64,000 nt of DNA from Nitrobacteraceae bacterium AZCC 2146 (GTDB lineage Bacteria > Pseudomonadota > Alphaproteobacteria > Rhizobiales > Xanthobacteraceae): positions 1,798,001 through 1,862,000 of the forward strand of contig JBAGRP010000001.1 of NCBI GenBank assembly GCA_036924855.1, written 5' to 3'. Of the stretch, positions 17,150 through 26,558 are shown one piece after another (the stretch's first letter is position 1; every line of letters begins with the position of its first letter). The notes beneath the pieces are model-generated. The model ran no database searches, was not told the DNA's origin, and was given only the letters and a program-made list of their open reading frames with translations. Made by a program: the position numbers and the translations under genes.

Positions 17150-18244
17150 ATGGCTGAAGCGAAGGGCGGCCGTTCGCTTGTACTTGACGGGATCACACAC
17201 CGTTATCCTGGCGGAGCGGTCGCGGTTGAAAACATCAATCTCGACGTGAAGGGCGGCGAAATCATCGCCTTGCTTGGTCCGTCCGGCTGCGGGAAGACAA
17301 CACTCCTGCGCATCGTCGCGGGTTTTATAGCTCAGAGCGAAGGGCGTATCATTATTGGCGACGACATTGTCGATATGTTGCCGCCCAACCGCCGCGCCGT
17401 CGGGATCGTCTTCCAGAATTACGCCTTGTTTCCGCATCTAACGATCGCCGAGAACGTGGCGTATGGTCTTGCCGCACGCGGCATCGACACTGCGACGCGC
17501 CGGCGCGAGGCCCAGCGCCTACTTGAGCTCGTCCAGCTCTCATCCATGGGCGAGCGTCTGCCGCGACAGCTTTCCGGCGGTCAGCAGCAGCGCGTGGCTC
17601 TGGCGCGTGCGCTGGCGATAAAGCCATCCATCCTGCTGCTCGATGAACCCTTCGCGGCGCTCGACAAGAACCTGCGGCTCGACATGCAGATCGAGGTCAA
17701 GCGGCTGCAGCGTGTTTCCGGAATTACAACGCTTATCGTCACGCATGATCAGGAAGAAGCGTTATCAATGGCCGACCGCGTCGCCGTTCTGAGCCAGGGG
17801 CGGCTGGAGCAGTTCGGATCACCCTCCGACGTCTACGACCGCCCGCAGACTCTATTCGTGAACACATTTGTCGGTTCAACGAACCGCATGCCTGGCACGC
17901 TCGTGTCGGCCGACCCGACTGGCGCGAAAGTACGGCTCGACGCCGGGGCCGAGATCATCGCCCGGCCGACCTCAAAGTCCCTTGCTGAAGGCGGTCGCGT
18001 CACAGTTTGTATTCGGCCTGAGCATTTGCAGTTCGTGGCCGACGATTCCGGCTTCGCCGGCGTGGTCGGGATGGCCCTGCCCCTCGGCGCAACCGTCGTG
18101 CATGAAGTTAAGACTGCGGATGGCTCCGGTGTGAAAGTAAGCCAGGCACGCTTCGGCGAGACGCGCCTGTTGGAGAATGGCGTTGCGGTACGCGTTGCGC
18201 CGCTCGCACCAGCCCTCGCCAACGTCTTTCCTGCATCACTTTAA
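17150..18244 (+). CDS. ABC transporter ATPase, PotA/spermidine-putrescine type
   Basis: A 364-aa ATPase. Walker A is GPSGCGKTT, the signature is LSGGQQQRVALARAL, and Walker B is LLLDEPFAALD, followed by the TOBE domain from about residue 270. The start at 17150 has a GGGAGGAGC ribosome site; the in-frame ATG at 17117 lacks one. It is the first gene of a four-gene rightward importer operon with a Tat-type binding protein and two permeases. The family imports polyamines, opines and other cationic or amide compounds. Confidence 0.9.
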   Translation: MAEAKGGRSLVLDGITHRYPGGAVAVENINLDVKGGEIIALLGPSGCGKTTLLRIVAGFIAQSEGRIIIGDDIVDMLPPNRRAVGIVFQNYALFPHLTIAENVAYGLAARGIDTATRRREAQRLLELVQLSSMGERLPRQLSGGQQQRVALARALAIKPSILLLDEPFAALDKNLRLDMQIEVKRLQRVSGITTLIVTHDQEEALSMADRVAVLSQGRLEQFGSPSDVYDRPQTLFVNTFVGSTNRMPGTLVSADPTGAKVRLDAGAEIIARPTSKSLAEGGRVTVCIRPEHLQFVADDSGFAGVVGMALPLGATVVHEVKTADGSGVKVSQARFGETRLLENGVAVRVAPLAPALANVFPASL

Positions 18245-18279
18245 ACGTGACGTCAGCCTACAAACGGGAGCAAAGCTTG

Positions 18280-19323
18280 ATGATCAATCGCAGAACTCTT
18301 CTAACGACCGCATTGACACTCGGCGCCATGAAGGCGTTCCCTGGACTGAGCTACGCCCAGGCCCGCCCGCTGGTCTTTGCCACCTTCACGGGAAGCTGGG
18401 AGGAGGCGCACAAGGCGGTGCTCGTTCCGGCCTTCCGCAAAGCGAATGCCGATGCGTCGATCGTGCTCGACCCGATGCTATCCGTCGATCAGATCGCAAA
18501 GGTAAACGCGGCGCGCGCCAACCCTCCGATCGATGTGATGCTGCACGACCCCGGTCCGGCCCTCGTTGCAATCGGTCAGGATCTCGTCGAACCCTACCCG
18601 GTCGAAAAAAGCACCTATTACAAGGACCTCATTGCCGAAGCGCAGGAGCCCATGGGGCCCGCGCCGTTCTTCCAGGTCGTCGGGCTGACGTATAACCCCG
18701 ACACGGTAAAGACAGCGCCGACCTCCTGGGCCGACCTTTGGAAGCCGGAATTCAAGGGGCGTGTCGGCATCACCAATCTCAATTCGACTCTCGGTACGGG
18801 ATGGCTTGTCGAGGTCGCCAGGATGCATGGAGGCTCGGAAGCCAATGTCGACCCAGGCTTCAAAGCGCTGGAGGCGCTAAAGCCCAACCTGGCAGCGGTC
18901 GCGGCCAATCCAGGCGCCCTCGCAACACTGTTCCAGCAGGGGCAGATCGACATTTCGCCTGGAAATTTCAATGCCATCCAGATTCTCAAGGCGCGCGGCG
19001 TTCCCGTTGAATTCGTCGCGCCCAAGGAAGGCGCGATCGCCTTCAAGACCACGATCCATGTCGTCAAGAACTCGCCAAACCGGGATTTCGCCTTCAAACT
19101 CATCGAAGCGGCTCTTTCACCGGAGGTGCAGACGACACTGATGAATTCGCCCTATCTGATCGTGCCGACGAATTCCAAGGTTTCGATGGGAGGCGAGATC
19201 GCGCGCGTGCTGACGAAAGACACCGCGGAATTGAAGAAGAAATTCGTGTTTCAGGACTGGAAGAAGATCAACGAGCAGCGTTCGGCGTGGATCGAACGAT
19301 TTAACCGCGAAATCAAGATCTAA
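18280..19323 (+). CDS. ABC substrate-binding protein, PotD-like, Tat-exported
   Basis: A 347-aa periplasmic binding protein. The N-terminus has twin arginines followed by a hydrophobic stretch (NRRTLLTTALTLGAMKAF) and a cleavage site near SYAQA, so Tat export is likely. The body is an SBP_bac_8/PotD-like fold (VFATFTGSWEEA, IDVMLHDPGPALVAIG). The start is taken at ATG 18280 with a CGGGAG site upstream. It sits between the ATPase and the permeases of its operon. The ligand is not identifiable; nearby amidase and HIUase-like genes suggest an amide or ureide. Confidence 0.88.
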   Translation: MINRRTLLTTALTLGAMKAFPGLSYAQARPLVFATFTGSWEEAHKAVLVPAFRKANADASIVLDPMLSVDQIAKVNAARANPPIDVMLHDPGPALVAIGQDLVEPYPVEKSTYYKDLIAEAQEPMGPAPFFQVVGLTYNPDTVKTAPTSWADLWKPEFKGRVGITNLNSTLGTGWLVEVARMHGGSEANVDPGFKALEALKPNLAAVAANPGALATLFQQGQIDISPGNFNAIQILKARGVPVEFVAPKEGAIAFKTTIHVVKNSPNRDFAFKLIEAALSPEVQTTLMNSPYLIVPTNSKVSMGGEIARVLTKDTAELKKKFVFQDWKKINEQRSAWIERFNREIKI

Positions 19324-19328
19324 GGACG

Positions 19329-20195
19329 ATGATGGCTGCTGCATCGGCGCCGCGCGACGTGACGTCATACGGGATCGGGCTGGCCGCGCCGCTGGCCCTG
19401 TTCTTTCTGGCGTTCTTCGTCGCACCGCTGGTGCAGCTCTTCATTCTCTCGCTGCACAACGATGCGGCCGGTGCGATTTGGGGCATCGGCCAATACGTTC
19501 ATTTCCTTACCGATCCATTCAGTCTGAGCGTGCTTGGCTCGACGCTGCTTCTGGGCGCGGAAGTGACCGCTTTGTGCCTCGTGCTGGGCTTCCCAATCGC
19601 ATGGCTCTATCACCGTGTCGGATCGCGAACTCAGACGCTCATTATTCTCATCGTTCTCCTGCCACTGCTGACGAGTGTCGTCGTACGCACCTTTGCTTGG
19701 ATCGTCATTCTGGGACGTCAGGGCATCATCAACTCGACGCTTCTTTCGATTGGGGCAATCGACACACCCATTCGGCTTCTTTACACTCAGTTTGGGGTGG
19801 TCGTTGCCCTCGCCCAGGTGCAAATGCCGCTCATGACATTGCCGCTCATCACGGTACTCGGTCGAATTGACATGAACCTTGAGGATGCGTCCTGTTCACT
19901 CGGCGCTGGCAGTTGGCGTACCTTCTGGAAAGTGGTCCTACCGCTATCGCTGCCTGGCGTCATCGCCGGATGCACACTTACCTATGCCGCCGCGATTACT
20001 GCCTTCATCACCCAATCCCTTGTCGGCGGCGGACAGATGCTTTTCATGCCGATGTATCTCTACCAGCAAGCCTCGACACTGCAGAATTGGCCGTTCGCCG
20101 GTGCGATCTCGATCATCTTTCTTTTCGCCGTTCTCGCCGTGGTCACGGTCTTTGGCATGCTGGGTCGGTTGTCGCGCGGTTACGGCGAAGCCTAG
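19329..20195 (+). CDS. ABC permease, PotB type
   Basis: A 288-aa inner-membrane permease with six predicted spans (first at about 18-38). It carries the EAA-type loop (NLEDASCSLGAGSWRTFWKVVLPLS). It starts 5 nt after the binding-protein stop and ends 2 nt before the PotC-like gene, so it is within one operon. It forms the membrane channel with the next gene product. Confidence 0.88.
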   Translation: MMAAASAPRDVTSYGIGLAAPLALFFLAFFVAPLVQLFILSLHNDAAGAIWGIGQYVHFLTDPFSLSVLGSTLLLGAEVTALCLVLGFPIAWLYHRVGSRTQTLIILIVLLPLLTSVVVRTFAWIVILGRQGIINSTLLSIGAIDTPIRLLYTQFGVVVALAQVQMPLMTLPLITVLGRIDMNLEDASCSLGAGSWRTFWKVVLPLSLPGVIAGCTLTYAAAITAFITQSLVGGGQMLFMPMYLYQQASTLQNWPFAGAISIIFLFAVLAVVTVFGMLGRLSRGYGEA

Positions 20196-20197
20196 AC

Positions 20198-21013
20198 ATG
20201 AGCAGCCGAAAACGCACATGGGAGGCCGTTAGCTTCGAAGCCGTAATGATCGTAACAGCGATGGTTGCACTGGTAATTATCATCGCGCCATCGCTCGTCG
20301 TTCTGATCGTCTCGTTCACCAGCGGATACTCGCTCAAGTTTCCGCCGCCGGGTTATTCGGCGCGTTGGTATGTCGAGCTATGGAATGCGTGGCAATTACA
20401 TTTTGCCGCACGTAACAGTTTTATCGTCGCCATGTGGTCGACGGGCCTGTCAATCGTACTCGGCGTTGCCGCCGCACTGGCGATTGCGCGCTCGCCTACG
20501 CTTTCAACGCGCGTACTCGATTCGCTGTTCATGTCGCCGCTGGTGCTTCCGGCCCTCGCGTTCGGCCTGTCGGCCTTGATGCTGTTCTCGCTGGTCGGCC
20601 TGCCAGTGTCCGCACTGACCCTGGTGATAGGCCACACGGTGGTCTGCGTGCCCTATGTGGTGCGCAACACCGTGGCGGCACTTGCCCAGCTTGAGCCGGC
20701 CTTGCTGGAAAGTTCTGCTATCCTCGGCGCCAGTCGCTCCTACACGTTCAGAAGGATCGTATTGCCGTTGATCCGTCCGGGCATCATAGCGGGCGCCTTT
20801 ATTGCCTTCATGTCGTCGTTCGACAATGTGCCTGTCTCGCTGTTCTTGCGGGATGCGGCAACCGACATGCTGCCTATCCGAATGTGGCAGGACCTTGAGG
20901 GCAAACTCGACGTGACGATCGCCGCATTGTCGGGCGTCCTGATCATAGCTACGGTGGCGCTCATGGCGATCATGGAGCGCGCGACCGGTCTATCGAAACG
21001 ACTGACGAGCTGA
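20198..21013 (+). CDS. ABC permease, PotC type
   Basis: A 271-aa permease with six spans (first at about 15-37). The EAA loop is at LLESSAILGASRSYTFRRIVLPLI. ATG at 20198 follows the PotB-like stop by 2 nt; an upstream in-frame start would overlap PotB heavily. It is the last gene of the importer operon and ends 6 nt from the convergent HIUase-like gene. Confidence 0.88.
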   Translation: MSSRKRTWEAVSFEAVMIVTAMVALVIIIAPSLVVLIVSFTSGYSLKFPPPGYSARWYVELWNAWQLHFAARNSFIVAMWSTGLSIVLGVAAALAIARSPTLSTRVLDSLFMSPLVLPALAFGLSALMLFSLVGLPVSALTLVIGHTVVCVPYVVRNTVAALAQLEPALLESSAILGASRSYTFRRIVLPLIRPGIIAGAFIAFMSSFDNVPVSLFLRDAATDMLPIRMWQDLEGKLDVTIAALSGVLIIATVALMAIMERATGLSKRLTS

Positions 21014-21019
21014 CACGCC

Positions 21020-21361
21020 TCACGCTCCCCGAAACAGGGAATAGCCCCAGCGGGTGAATTTCATTGGCAGGTGAAAATGCTCGTCCACCTCCTCAATTTT
21101 GAAACGGAAAGGCGCGATAGAGAGGAAACTGGCGCCGGAATCTTCGGCAAAGAATTCGCCGAGGTGAAAGCGAACTTCGTACTCGCCGGCTTCGATTCCC
21201 AATCCACGTACGACTGGATGGTCGAGCTGGCCGTTCGAGCCAAGCCGGCCTTCGGCGATACGCGTGGGCACAGATTCAGTCCGCCATATCTCGACACGCA
21301 AGCCCTGGGCCGGACGCCCGCTTGCGACATCGACTGCATGAATAGATATTCCACCAGCCAT
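21020..21361 (-). CDS. 5-Hydroxyisourate hydrolase-like (transthyretin-like) protein
   Basis: A 113-aa protein of the transthyretin/HIUase fold. It opens ISIHAVDVASGRPAQGL, the conserved His/Gly-rich block, and has YEVRFHLGEFF midway. An ideal AGGAGG lies 6 nt before ATG 21361. True HIUases end in YRGS with a catalytic His in the preceding segment; this one ends YSLFRGA, so the signature tetrapeptide is changed to FRGA. It may hydrolyse 5-hydroxyisourate in urate breakdown or a related lactam. It is convergent with the importer operon and divergent from the MFS gene. Confidence 0.75.
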   Translation of the reverse strand: MAGGISIHAVDVASGRPAQGLRVEIWRTESVPTRIAEGRLGSNGQLDHPVVRGLGIEAGEYEVRFHLGEFFAEDSGASFLSIAPFRFKIEEVDEHFHLPMKFTRWGYSLFRGA

Positions 21362-21390
21362 TTGGCCTCCTGCCCGTTGGGTTCGGGTGC

Positions 21391-22570
21391 ATGATACACG
21401 CACCCGCGGTGGCTCGGCCAGCACTCCTGCCGGCACTTGCGGCCATGACATGGCTGCAAGCACTCGTGGCCCTCGCTTTGTTCGCACCGGGCGCCGTAGC
21501 GCCCACCGCCAACCTCGATGTTCCCAGTCTTTCGATGTTCGCCACGGCGGTATTCGCTGTCGGCGTCCTCACATCTTTTTGGACGGGTGGCCTGATCAAC
21601 CGTATCGGATCGCTGCGAATGGCAAGTCTATGCGCCGCTGCGGTCGCCGCGAGCATGGCATTTGCCGCGCTCGGATCAAGTTCGGCACTGCTCTTGGCGG
21701 GCCTTTGTCTCGGCCTCGCCTTCGGCCCCGAGACGCCTGCCAGTGCGGCACTACTGGGTAAACTTGTTACGGACGAACGGCGTGCAATGGTTTTCTCGGT
21801 GCGTCAGACCGGCAATCAAATTGGCGCCATGTTGGGCTCGCTTGTCTTGCCCGCAATAGCAATCTGGCTTGCGCCGCAGTGGTCCTATGCCGCCGTGGGC
21901 GCGTCTGCTATCTGCGGGATCATCATATTCGAGTGCATGCGACCAGCATACGCGGATCTGGTGCAGGCTCCGCGGCAACTTGGCGTGCATGCGCGATTGA
22001 CGTTGGTGAGCTCCGACCGTCGCATCGCGACGCTCGCCGCCGCTTCGATGCCCTTTAGCGGAATGCAGCTCGCCCTCAACACCTATTTTGTCATGCTCGG
22101 TGTACGCGAACTCGGGCTCAGCCATATCGAAGCCGGCGCCGCACTCGCCTGTGCACAGGCTGGCGGCCTGTTGGGACGACTTGGCTGGGGCTTTCTTGCG
22201 ACGCGCATCGATTCCGCGCGATTGATCCTGGTCAGCCTCGGGCTGGGCATGACACTTTGCGCAGCCACGTTCGGATTTTGGGGCGACGTCCTTGGCAAAT
22301 CGGGGCAATATGCGCTCGCTGCGGCTTTCGGTCTTACGGCCAGCGGCTGGAACGGCGTATTCTTGGCGGAGATCGCCCGGCTTGCGCCACAAGACCGTAT
22401 CGGCGAGACAACCGGAGCGGTGCTGACAGCTTCGTACGCAGGTCTGTTGGTGACGCCGGTTCTCATTTCGGGCTGTCGAAGGCTTAGCCGGTCTTGCCGG
22501 CGCATTCGTCGGCCTGGCAATCCTCGCTTTCTGCGGAACGGCAGCACTCATCTGGGGAAACGAGCGATGA
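21391..22570 (+). pseudogene. MFS transporter with C-terminal frameshift
   Basis: Coding for a 12-span-type major facilitator runs from ATG 21391 (LALFAPGAVAPTANLDVPSL; RQTGNQIGAMLGSLVLP mid-protein). Around 22465-22472 the frame changes. Continuing in the original frame gives an Arg-rich, non-membrane tail. Shifting frame restores a last membrane helix (GLAGAFVGLAILAFCGTAAL) and a stop at 22568-22570. That stop overlaps the next ATG as ATGA, the normal operon junction. This fits a 1-nt gain or 2-nt loss in a once intact gene, or a sequencing error. The transporter probably served the same catabolic cassette. Confidence 0.75.
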
Positions 22571-22713
22571 ACGTGCAGCAAATCGCCGCCGCCGTCACGG
22601 CCGGACGCGCGTCGGCCGTCGAAACCGTCCGCGATCGCTACGGAATTTCTCTTTGTCAGAATAGCGATTGCCAGCCCATGCTCGTCCTTTCCAAGCCATT
22701 TGCCGGCGGTTAG
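22567..22713 (+). pseudogene. Truncated N-terminus of an amidase-like gene
   Basis: From the ATG that overlaps the reconstructed MFS stop, 48 codons read MNVQQIAAAVTAGRASAVETV and then lose similarity before a stop. This opening is the usual N-terminus of amidase-signature proteins (AAxxxGRxSAxExV). The triad-bearing region is absent from the next 600 nt in all frames I checked. It appears to be a decayed third amidase of the island. Confidence 0.5.
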
Positions 22714-23327
22714 AGCAACCCACATAATTATTCTGGAGCCCGCCATGATCTCTTGCCCCCCTTGCGCTTGCCGACCATTTCGTTTCGGCCAGCTCAGCAT
22801 TGCCGATTGGGGCGGGTGAAGCGCTCCAGCTTGCCTTTTTGTATCTAATTTTATCTAGCTATTTCAACTACTTAAAGTACACCGCCATATTTTGTGTTGG
22901 ACGTTTTGTTGCGCGGTTCTGGCGCATGGTGCGCTCGGTGCGATTCCGCGAACGGGCGCATTAGGTCGGGACGTACGCCTCATTTCGCGATGTGCCGGCA
23001 TATTTCCTGGCCGCCCCGGATTTGACCTTGAGCCGACTACACCAAAAAAAAAATCAGGCGGATCAGAAAACGTCCGGAACTCATCAGGCTCGAAGCCGTT
23101 ATCATCACAGAGCAAGTATCTTTGGAAAGGAGAAATCCCCGAAAAAGAGAAAGCTCGAAAGCCCCGTCATTCATTTCGGTGGATGGCGGGGTTTTTAACG
23201 CGCCGCAAAAGGGATGCCGATTTTGCATGTGGAATTTGCGGGTGGCGAAACTGGCCCGCGGGCTTTTTAGCTATTCCTCCGGCGCCTCGATGCGAGCCCC
23301 AATGAGATCGGCGCGGCGGTACTTCCA
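22714..23327. other. Intergenic region with a terminator
   Basis: This 614-nt stretch has no supported protein. It is locally AT-rich around 22840-22880 and has an A-run at 23043-23051. A clear rho-independent terminator lies at 23162-23196 with no gene directly upstream on that strand, so an unrecognised small transcript between about 22880 and 23160 is possible. It may also mark the right edge of the catabolic island. Confidence 0.4.
23162..23196 (+). terminator. Rho-independent terminator
   Basis: Stem CCCCGTCAT/ATGGCGGGG (9 bp, one G-T pair), a 12-nt loop, then TTTTT. The shape and T-run are strong on the plus strand. The nearest plus-strand gene, the MFS/amidase remnant, ends about 450 nt upstream. 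Confidence 0.7.
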
Positions 23328-24350
23328 TCATCTTCGGCGAGGGGATGGCTGCGGCGCGTTGAACGCTCGCTCCGCTTCGTCCTGCAAGGCGCCGGGCCGG
23401 TCGAGATAACGCGGCGAGTGGTGCAGAAGTGTAACTCGCCGAACGTTCGACAGCCTGGCGAGTTCACCGGCGTGCCGTGCGGTCAGATGATGTCTGGCCG
23501 AAGCCTCCTTTGCGTCCGCCTCGAGGAACGTCGCCTCGATATAAAGGTGATCAGCATCGGCGCAGATGGCGCGGATCCGTTCGATGTTTTCCGGGGTGAA
23601 TGCAACATCGACGACGTAGGCGATGCGCTGGCCCTTTGCGACGCGCAGCGCATGTTGTTTGAGCATTCCCAGCGGCACGCTTTCACCGCCGGATACCGCA
23701 ACGGCGAGGTCGTCGGTGGCACCGCAACGGACGGCCGTCTTCGCCTGATTGAGCCAGAGTCCGGCCTGCAATCCCAGCGCGTTCAGACCTTCGGACCACA
23801 CATTCACCCGCATGTTTTCCTGCAATGCAAACCCCAGCGAAGGCGTCGCATGATCCAGAATCGTTGCCTCGACACGTAGATTGTCGTTCATCAGCACCAC
23901 ACCCTGCGGCCATTGCTGGGTCGGTGGCGGGTCGCTGCACGCAGATGCGCGGAATGCGTCCCTGGCGCGAAATGTCGTCCATGGCCCCATGCTACCGTCC
24001 ACGAACTCGGCCGCCTCGATCGCAAAGTCAGCCGAGGTTTCGTCGAGTAGATTCCAAGTATAGGCCCGAAGCTTCGCCGCCACACCACCGATGAAGCCGG
24101 CCGGCCCCACCATGCGCAGCGTGCCGGCACGGTGCAGGCGGTGGCGCAGCAGTCGGTCGAAGCCGCTGAAATGATCAATGTGCCGGTGAGAGACGAAGAC
24201 ATCGGTGATGCGCAGCAGTTCGCGGACCGACAACGGTCCGAGGTCCCCCATATCGAAAAGCATGGCGCGCCGGCCGAAGCGAAAATCGATGAACAGGCCG
24301 GGATCGGAGAATGGCTCGTTGACCAACCGCGTCTTAACCAACTGGCTCAT
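23328..24350 (-). CDS. MBL-fold metallo-hydrolase, RNase Z-like
   Basis: A 340-aa metallo-beta-lactamase-fold protein. The metal-binding motif is HRHIDHFSGFD (HxHxDH), with ILDHATPSLGF and a late LLHHSPRY carrying further ligands. The C-terminal HHLTARHAGELA motif is seen in RNase Z-like hydrolases. The layout RLVN-PF-DPGLFIDFRF is typical of a conserved alphaproteobacterial group annotated as MBL hydrolases. The exact substrate is unknown; it may be an RNA-processing or small-molecule phosphodiesterase. An in-frame ATG at 24374 is an alternative start; no strong ribosome site decides. Confidence 0.8.
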   Translation of the reverse strand: MSQLVKTRLVNEPFSDPGLFIDFRFGRRAMLFDMGDLGPLSVRELLRITDVFVSHRHIDHFSGFDRLLRHRLHRAGTLRMVGPAGFIGGVAAKLRAYTWNLLDETSADFAIEAAEFVDGSMGPWTTFRARDAFRASACSDPPPTQQWPQGVVLMNDNLRVEATILDHATPSLGFALQENMRVNVWSEGLNALGLQAGLWLNQAKTAVRCGATDDLAVAVSGGESVPLGMLKQHALRVAKGQRIAYVVDVAFTPENIERIRAICADADHLYIEATFLEADAKEASARHHLTARHAGELARLSNVRRVTLLHHSPRYLDRPGALQDEAERAFNAPQPSPRRR

Positions 24351-24374
24351 GGCTTGGCTGCCCAATTGCGGCAT

Positions 24375-24929
24375 ACGATCAAAGTCGCCAGCGGAGCCGC
24401 AGTTCCATCGGCTGCCCTCGGGACGTGGTTCGCTTCGGAACGAACCGAGGACGGAAAACGTTCCCTGACACCGGAACTCTCGTTAGTGGATGTTCATCCT
24501 ACCCGAAACGTCGCTGCGTCAATGCGAGACACCAAGCCGGGTGATGCATGAGTTTGCGCATGGCGAACTGAAACGCGGCCGGGGCGGCAAGGTGATACCG
24601 AACCTGGAGCCCACTTAGTCGCAGTGTTGCGCGCACCTTCGTCCGCTGAACTCAATAGAAGGCAAGCCCGATCGCGGTCATCGCGGCCAAATGCCCTTTC
24701 AGCGCCAACGAGGAATTTGCAACACAACCCGCCTCGCTGGTCGAATACAGCGCAGTGCCAAGCGACGCACAGCATAGCCAACGACGGTAGGGCTGTGATA
24801 TCATTGCACAAGATGCATCGCGGTTTGCAAACTGCCATCCCGCGCAGCCTGACGGTTACGCAAGAGCTCAGCGTATAGCGGGAGCCAAAGTTCGGTCGCG
24901 GGTCTCTGTTGAACAACTAGGCGCGGACC
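24375..24929. other. Intergenic region upstream of nuoH
   Basis: A 555-nt stretch with no supported gene in six frames. It separates the leftward MBL gene from the rightward nuoH and must contain both promoters. I see no repeat, tRNA or strong hairpin. The DNA just upstream of nuoH has no good ribosome site. Confidence 0.45.
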
Positions 24930-25916
24930 ATGGAACTTGTCGTCGCCCTTGGCCTGATCGTCCTCAAGGTCGCGTTGCTGATCGCGATCCTGTTGCTGCT
25001 GCCCTTGCCGCTGACCTGGCTGGAACGCAAGATCGCCGGGCACATCCAGCAGCGGATGGGGCCGATGCGCGTCGGGTGGCACGGGCTGCTGCAGCCGGTG
25101 GCGGACGGGATCAAACTCTTGACCAAAGAGGACCACATCCCGGCCGAGGCCGACCGCTTCTTGTTCAAAATGGCGCCAATCTTAGCGCTCGCCCCGCCCT
25201 TCGTGGTGTTCGTCGCGATCCCCTTCGGCGAGAGCGTTTCGATCCTCAACGCCGAGATCACGCTCTACGTTTCCAACATGAACGTGGCGCTCCTTTTTGT
25301 CTTCGCGGTGATGGGCATCGAAGTCTATGGCATCATCTTCGGTGGCTGGGCCGCGAACAGCAAATACGCGGTGCTGGGCAGCCTCAGGACCTGCGCGCAG
25401 ATGATCAGCTACGAGATCCCTATGGGGTTTGCGGTCATCGGCGTCGTCATGCTGGCGCAATCCATGAGCCTGCTCGAGATCGTGCGAGCACAGGCCAATG
25501 TCTGGAACATCGTCTACCAACCGGTCGGGTTCTTCGTGTTCTTCGTCGCTGGGCTCGCCGAAGCGCAGCGCATTCCCTTCGACCTGGCGGAAGCGGAAGG
25601 CGATCTGGGCGCCGGGTTCCATACCGAATACAGCGGTATCCGCTTTGCATTCTTCATGGTCAGCGAATACGCCATCATGCTGCTGGTGTCGGTTCTGGCG
25701 GTGATCCTCTTCTTCGGCGGCTGGAATGGCGCACTGATCCCGCTGCCGCCGCTGCTCTGGTTCCTGCTCAAGGTCGCGTTCTTCATCTATGTCTTCATAT
25801 GGTTCCGCTTCACTTTCCCGCGCTACCGCTACGACCAACTGATGGCGATCGGGTGGAAAGTCTTGCTTCCACTATCACTGGGGAACATAATTATAACTGG
25901 GGTGGCTTTCCTTTAG
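24930..25916 (+). CDS. nuoH: NADH-quinone oxidoreductase subunit H
   Basis: A 328-aa membrane subunit that forms the quinone cavity where the hydrophilic arm meets the membrane arm. Hallmarks are LTWLERKIAGHIQQRMGP near residue 30, LRTCAQMISYEIPMG near 155 and the acidic funnel loop RIPFDLAEAEGDLGAGFHTE near 217. The family usually has 320-350 residues. It reads rightward with nuoI 30 nt downstream, while the other nuo genes read leftward starting at 44 kb, so it is physically split from nuoA-G. No clear Shine-Dalgarno is visible. Confidence 0.95.
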   Translation: MELVVALGLIVLKVALLIAILLLLPLPLTWLERKIAGHIQQRMGPMRVGWHGLLQPVADGIKLLTKEDHIPAEADRFLFKMAPILALAPPFVVFVAIPFGESVSILNAEITLYVSNMNVALLFVFAVMGIEVYGIIFGGWAANSKYAVLGSLRTCAQMISYEIPMGFAVIGVVMLAQSMSLLEIVRAQANVWNIVYQPVGFFVFFVAGLAEAQRIPFDLAEAEGDLGAGFHTEYSGIRFAFFMVSEYAIMLLVSVLAVILFFGGWNGALIPLPPLLWFLLKVAFFIYVFIWFRFTFPRYRYDQLMAIGWKVLLPLSLGNIIITGVAFL

Positions 25917-25946
25917 GGGCTACGGCGGCCCCGTAGCGAGGCGGCG

Positions 25947-26513
25947 ATGCCGCGCGCACTGGATAGAACTGGAACATGGATCGGCTGGGCGTTCTTCGCC
26001 GATCTGGCGAGCGCCTTGGCGCTGACGTGCGGCTACATGTTCTCCAGATCCGTGACCATGCAGTATCCGGACAAGGAAAAATGGCTGCCCTATTCGCGTT
26101 ACCGCGGGCATCACTTCCTGAAGCGCGACGAACAGGGCGAGATCAAGTGCGTGGCCTGCGAACTCTGCGCGCGAATTTGTCCTTGCTACTGCATTGAAGT
26201 CGTCCCCTACGAGGACGAGAAGGGCAACCGACGCCCGGCAAAATTCGAGATCGACACCGCCCGATGCCTGTTCTGCGGCCTGTGCGAGGACGCCTGCCCG
26301 GCGGACGCGATCGCGCTTGGCCAACAGTACGAATTCTCGAGTTTTTCGTCGCGTGACCTGGTGATCGGGCGCGACGATCTGCTTAGCAAACCGGGCAAGG
26401 CGACGACCGGCGGCGGCGTGGTCGCCGCGCGCCTGAACACCGAAAAGGACGTACTGGTCGAGACGAACGAGCCGCAGGGTTACAACTGGTGGCGGAATAT
26501 TCGACGAAGGTGA
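25947..26513 (+). CDS. nuoI: NADH-quinone oxidoreductase subunit I
   Basis: A 188-aa ferredoxin-like subunit carrying clusters N6a and N6b. The two motifs are visible as Cys68/71/74/78 (CVACELCARICP) and Cys107/110/113/117 (CLFCGLCEDACP). It relays electrons from NuoG to NuoB near NuoH. The C-terminal tail is longer than in many NuoI proteins (GGGVVAARLNTEKD onward). It lies between nuoH and a CBS-domain gene that starts 45 nt later. Confidence 0.95.
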   Translation: MPRALDRTGTWIGWAFFADLASALALTCGYMFSRSVTMQYPDKEKWLPYSRYRGHHFLKRDEQGEIKCVACELCARICPCYCIEVVPYEDEKGNRRPAKFEIDTARCLFCGLCEDACPADAIALGQQYEFSSFSSRDLVIGRDDLLSKPGKATTGGGVVAARLNTEKDVLVETNEPQGYNWWRNIRRR

Positions 26514-26558
26514 ATGCGCACCAACTGTCAAGCTGGAGCCTACGAACAGGAGGGTCAA

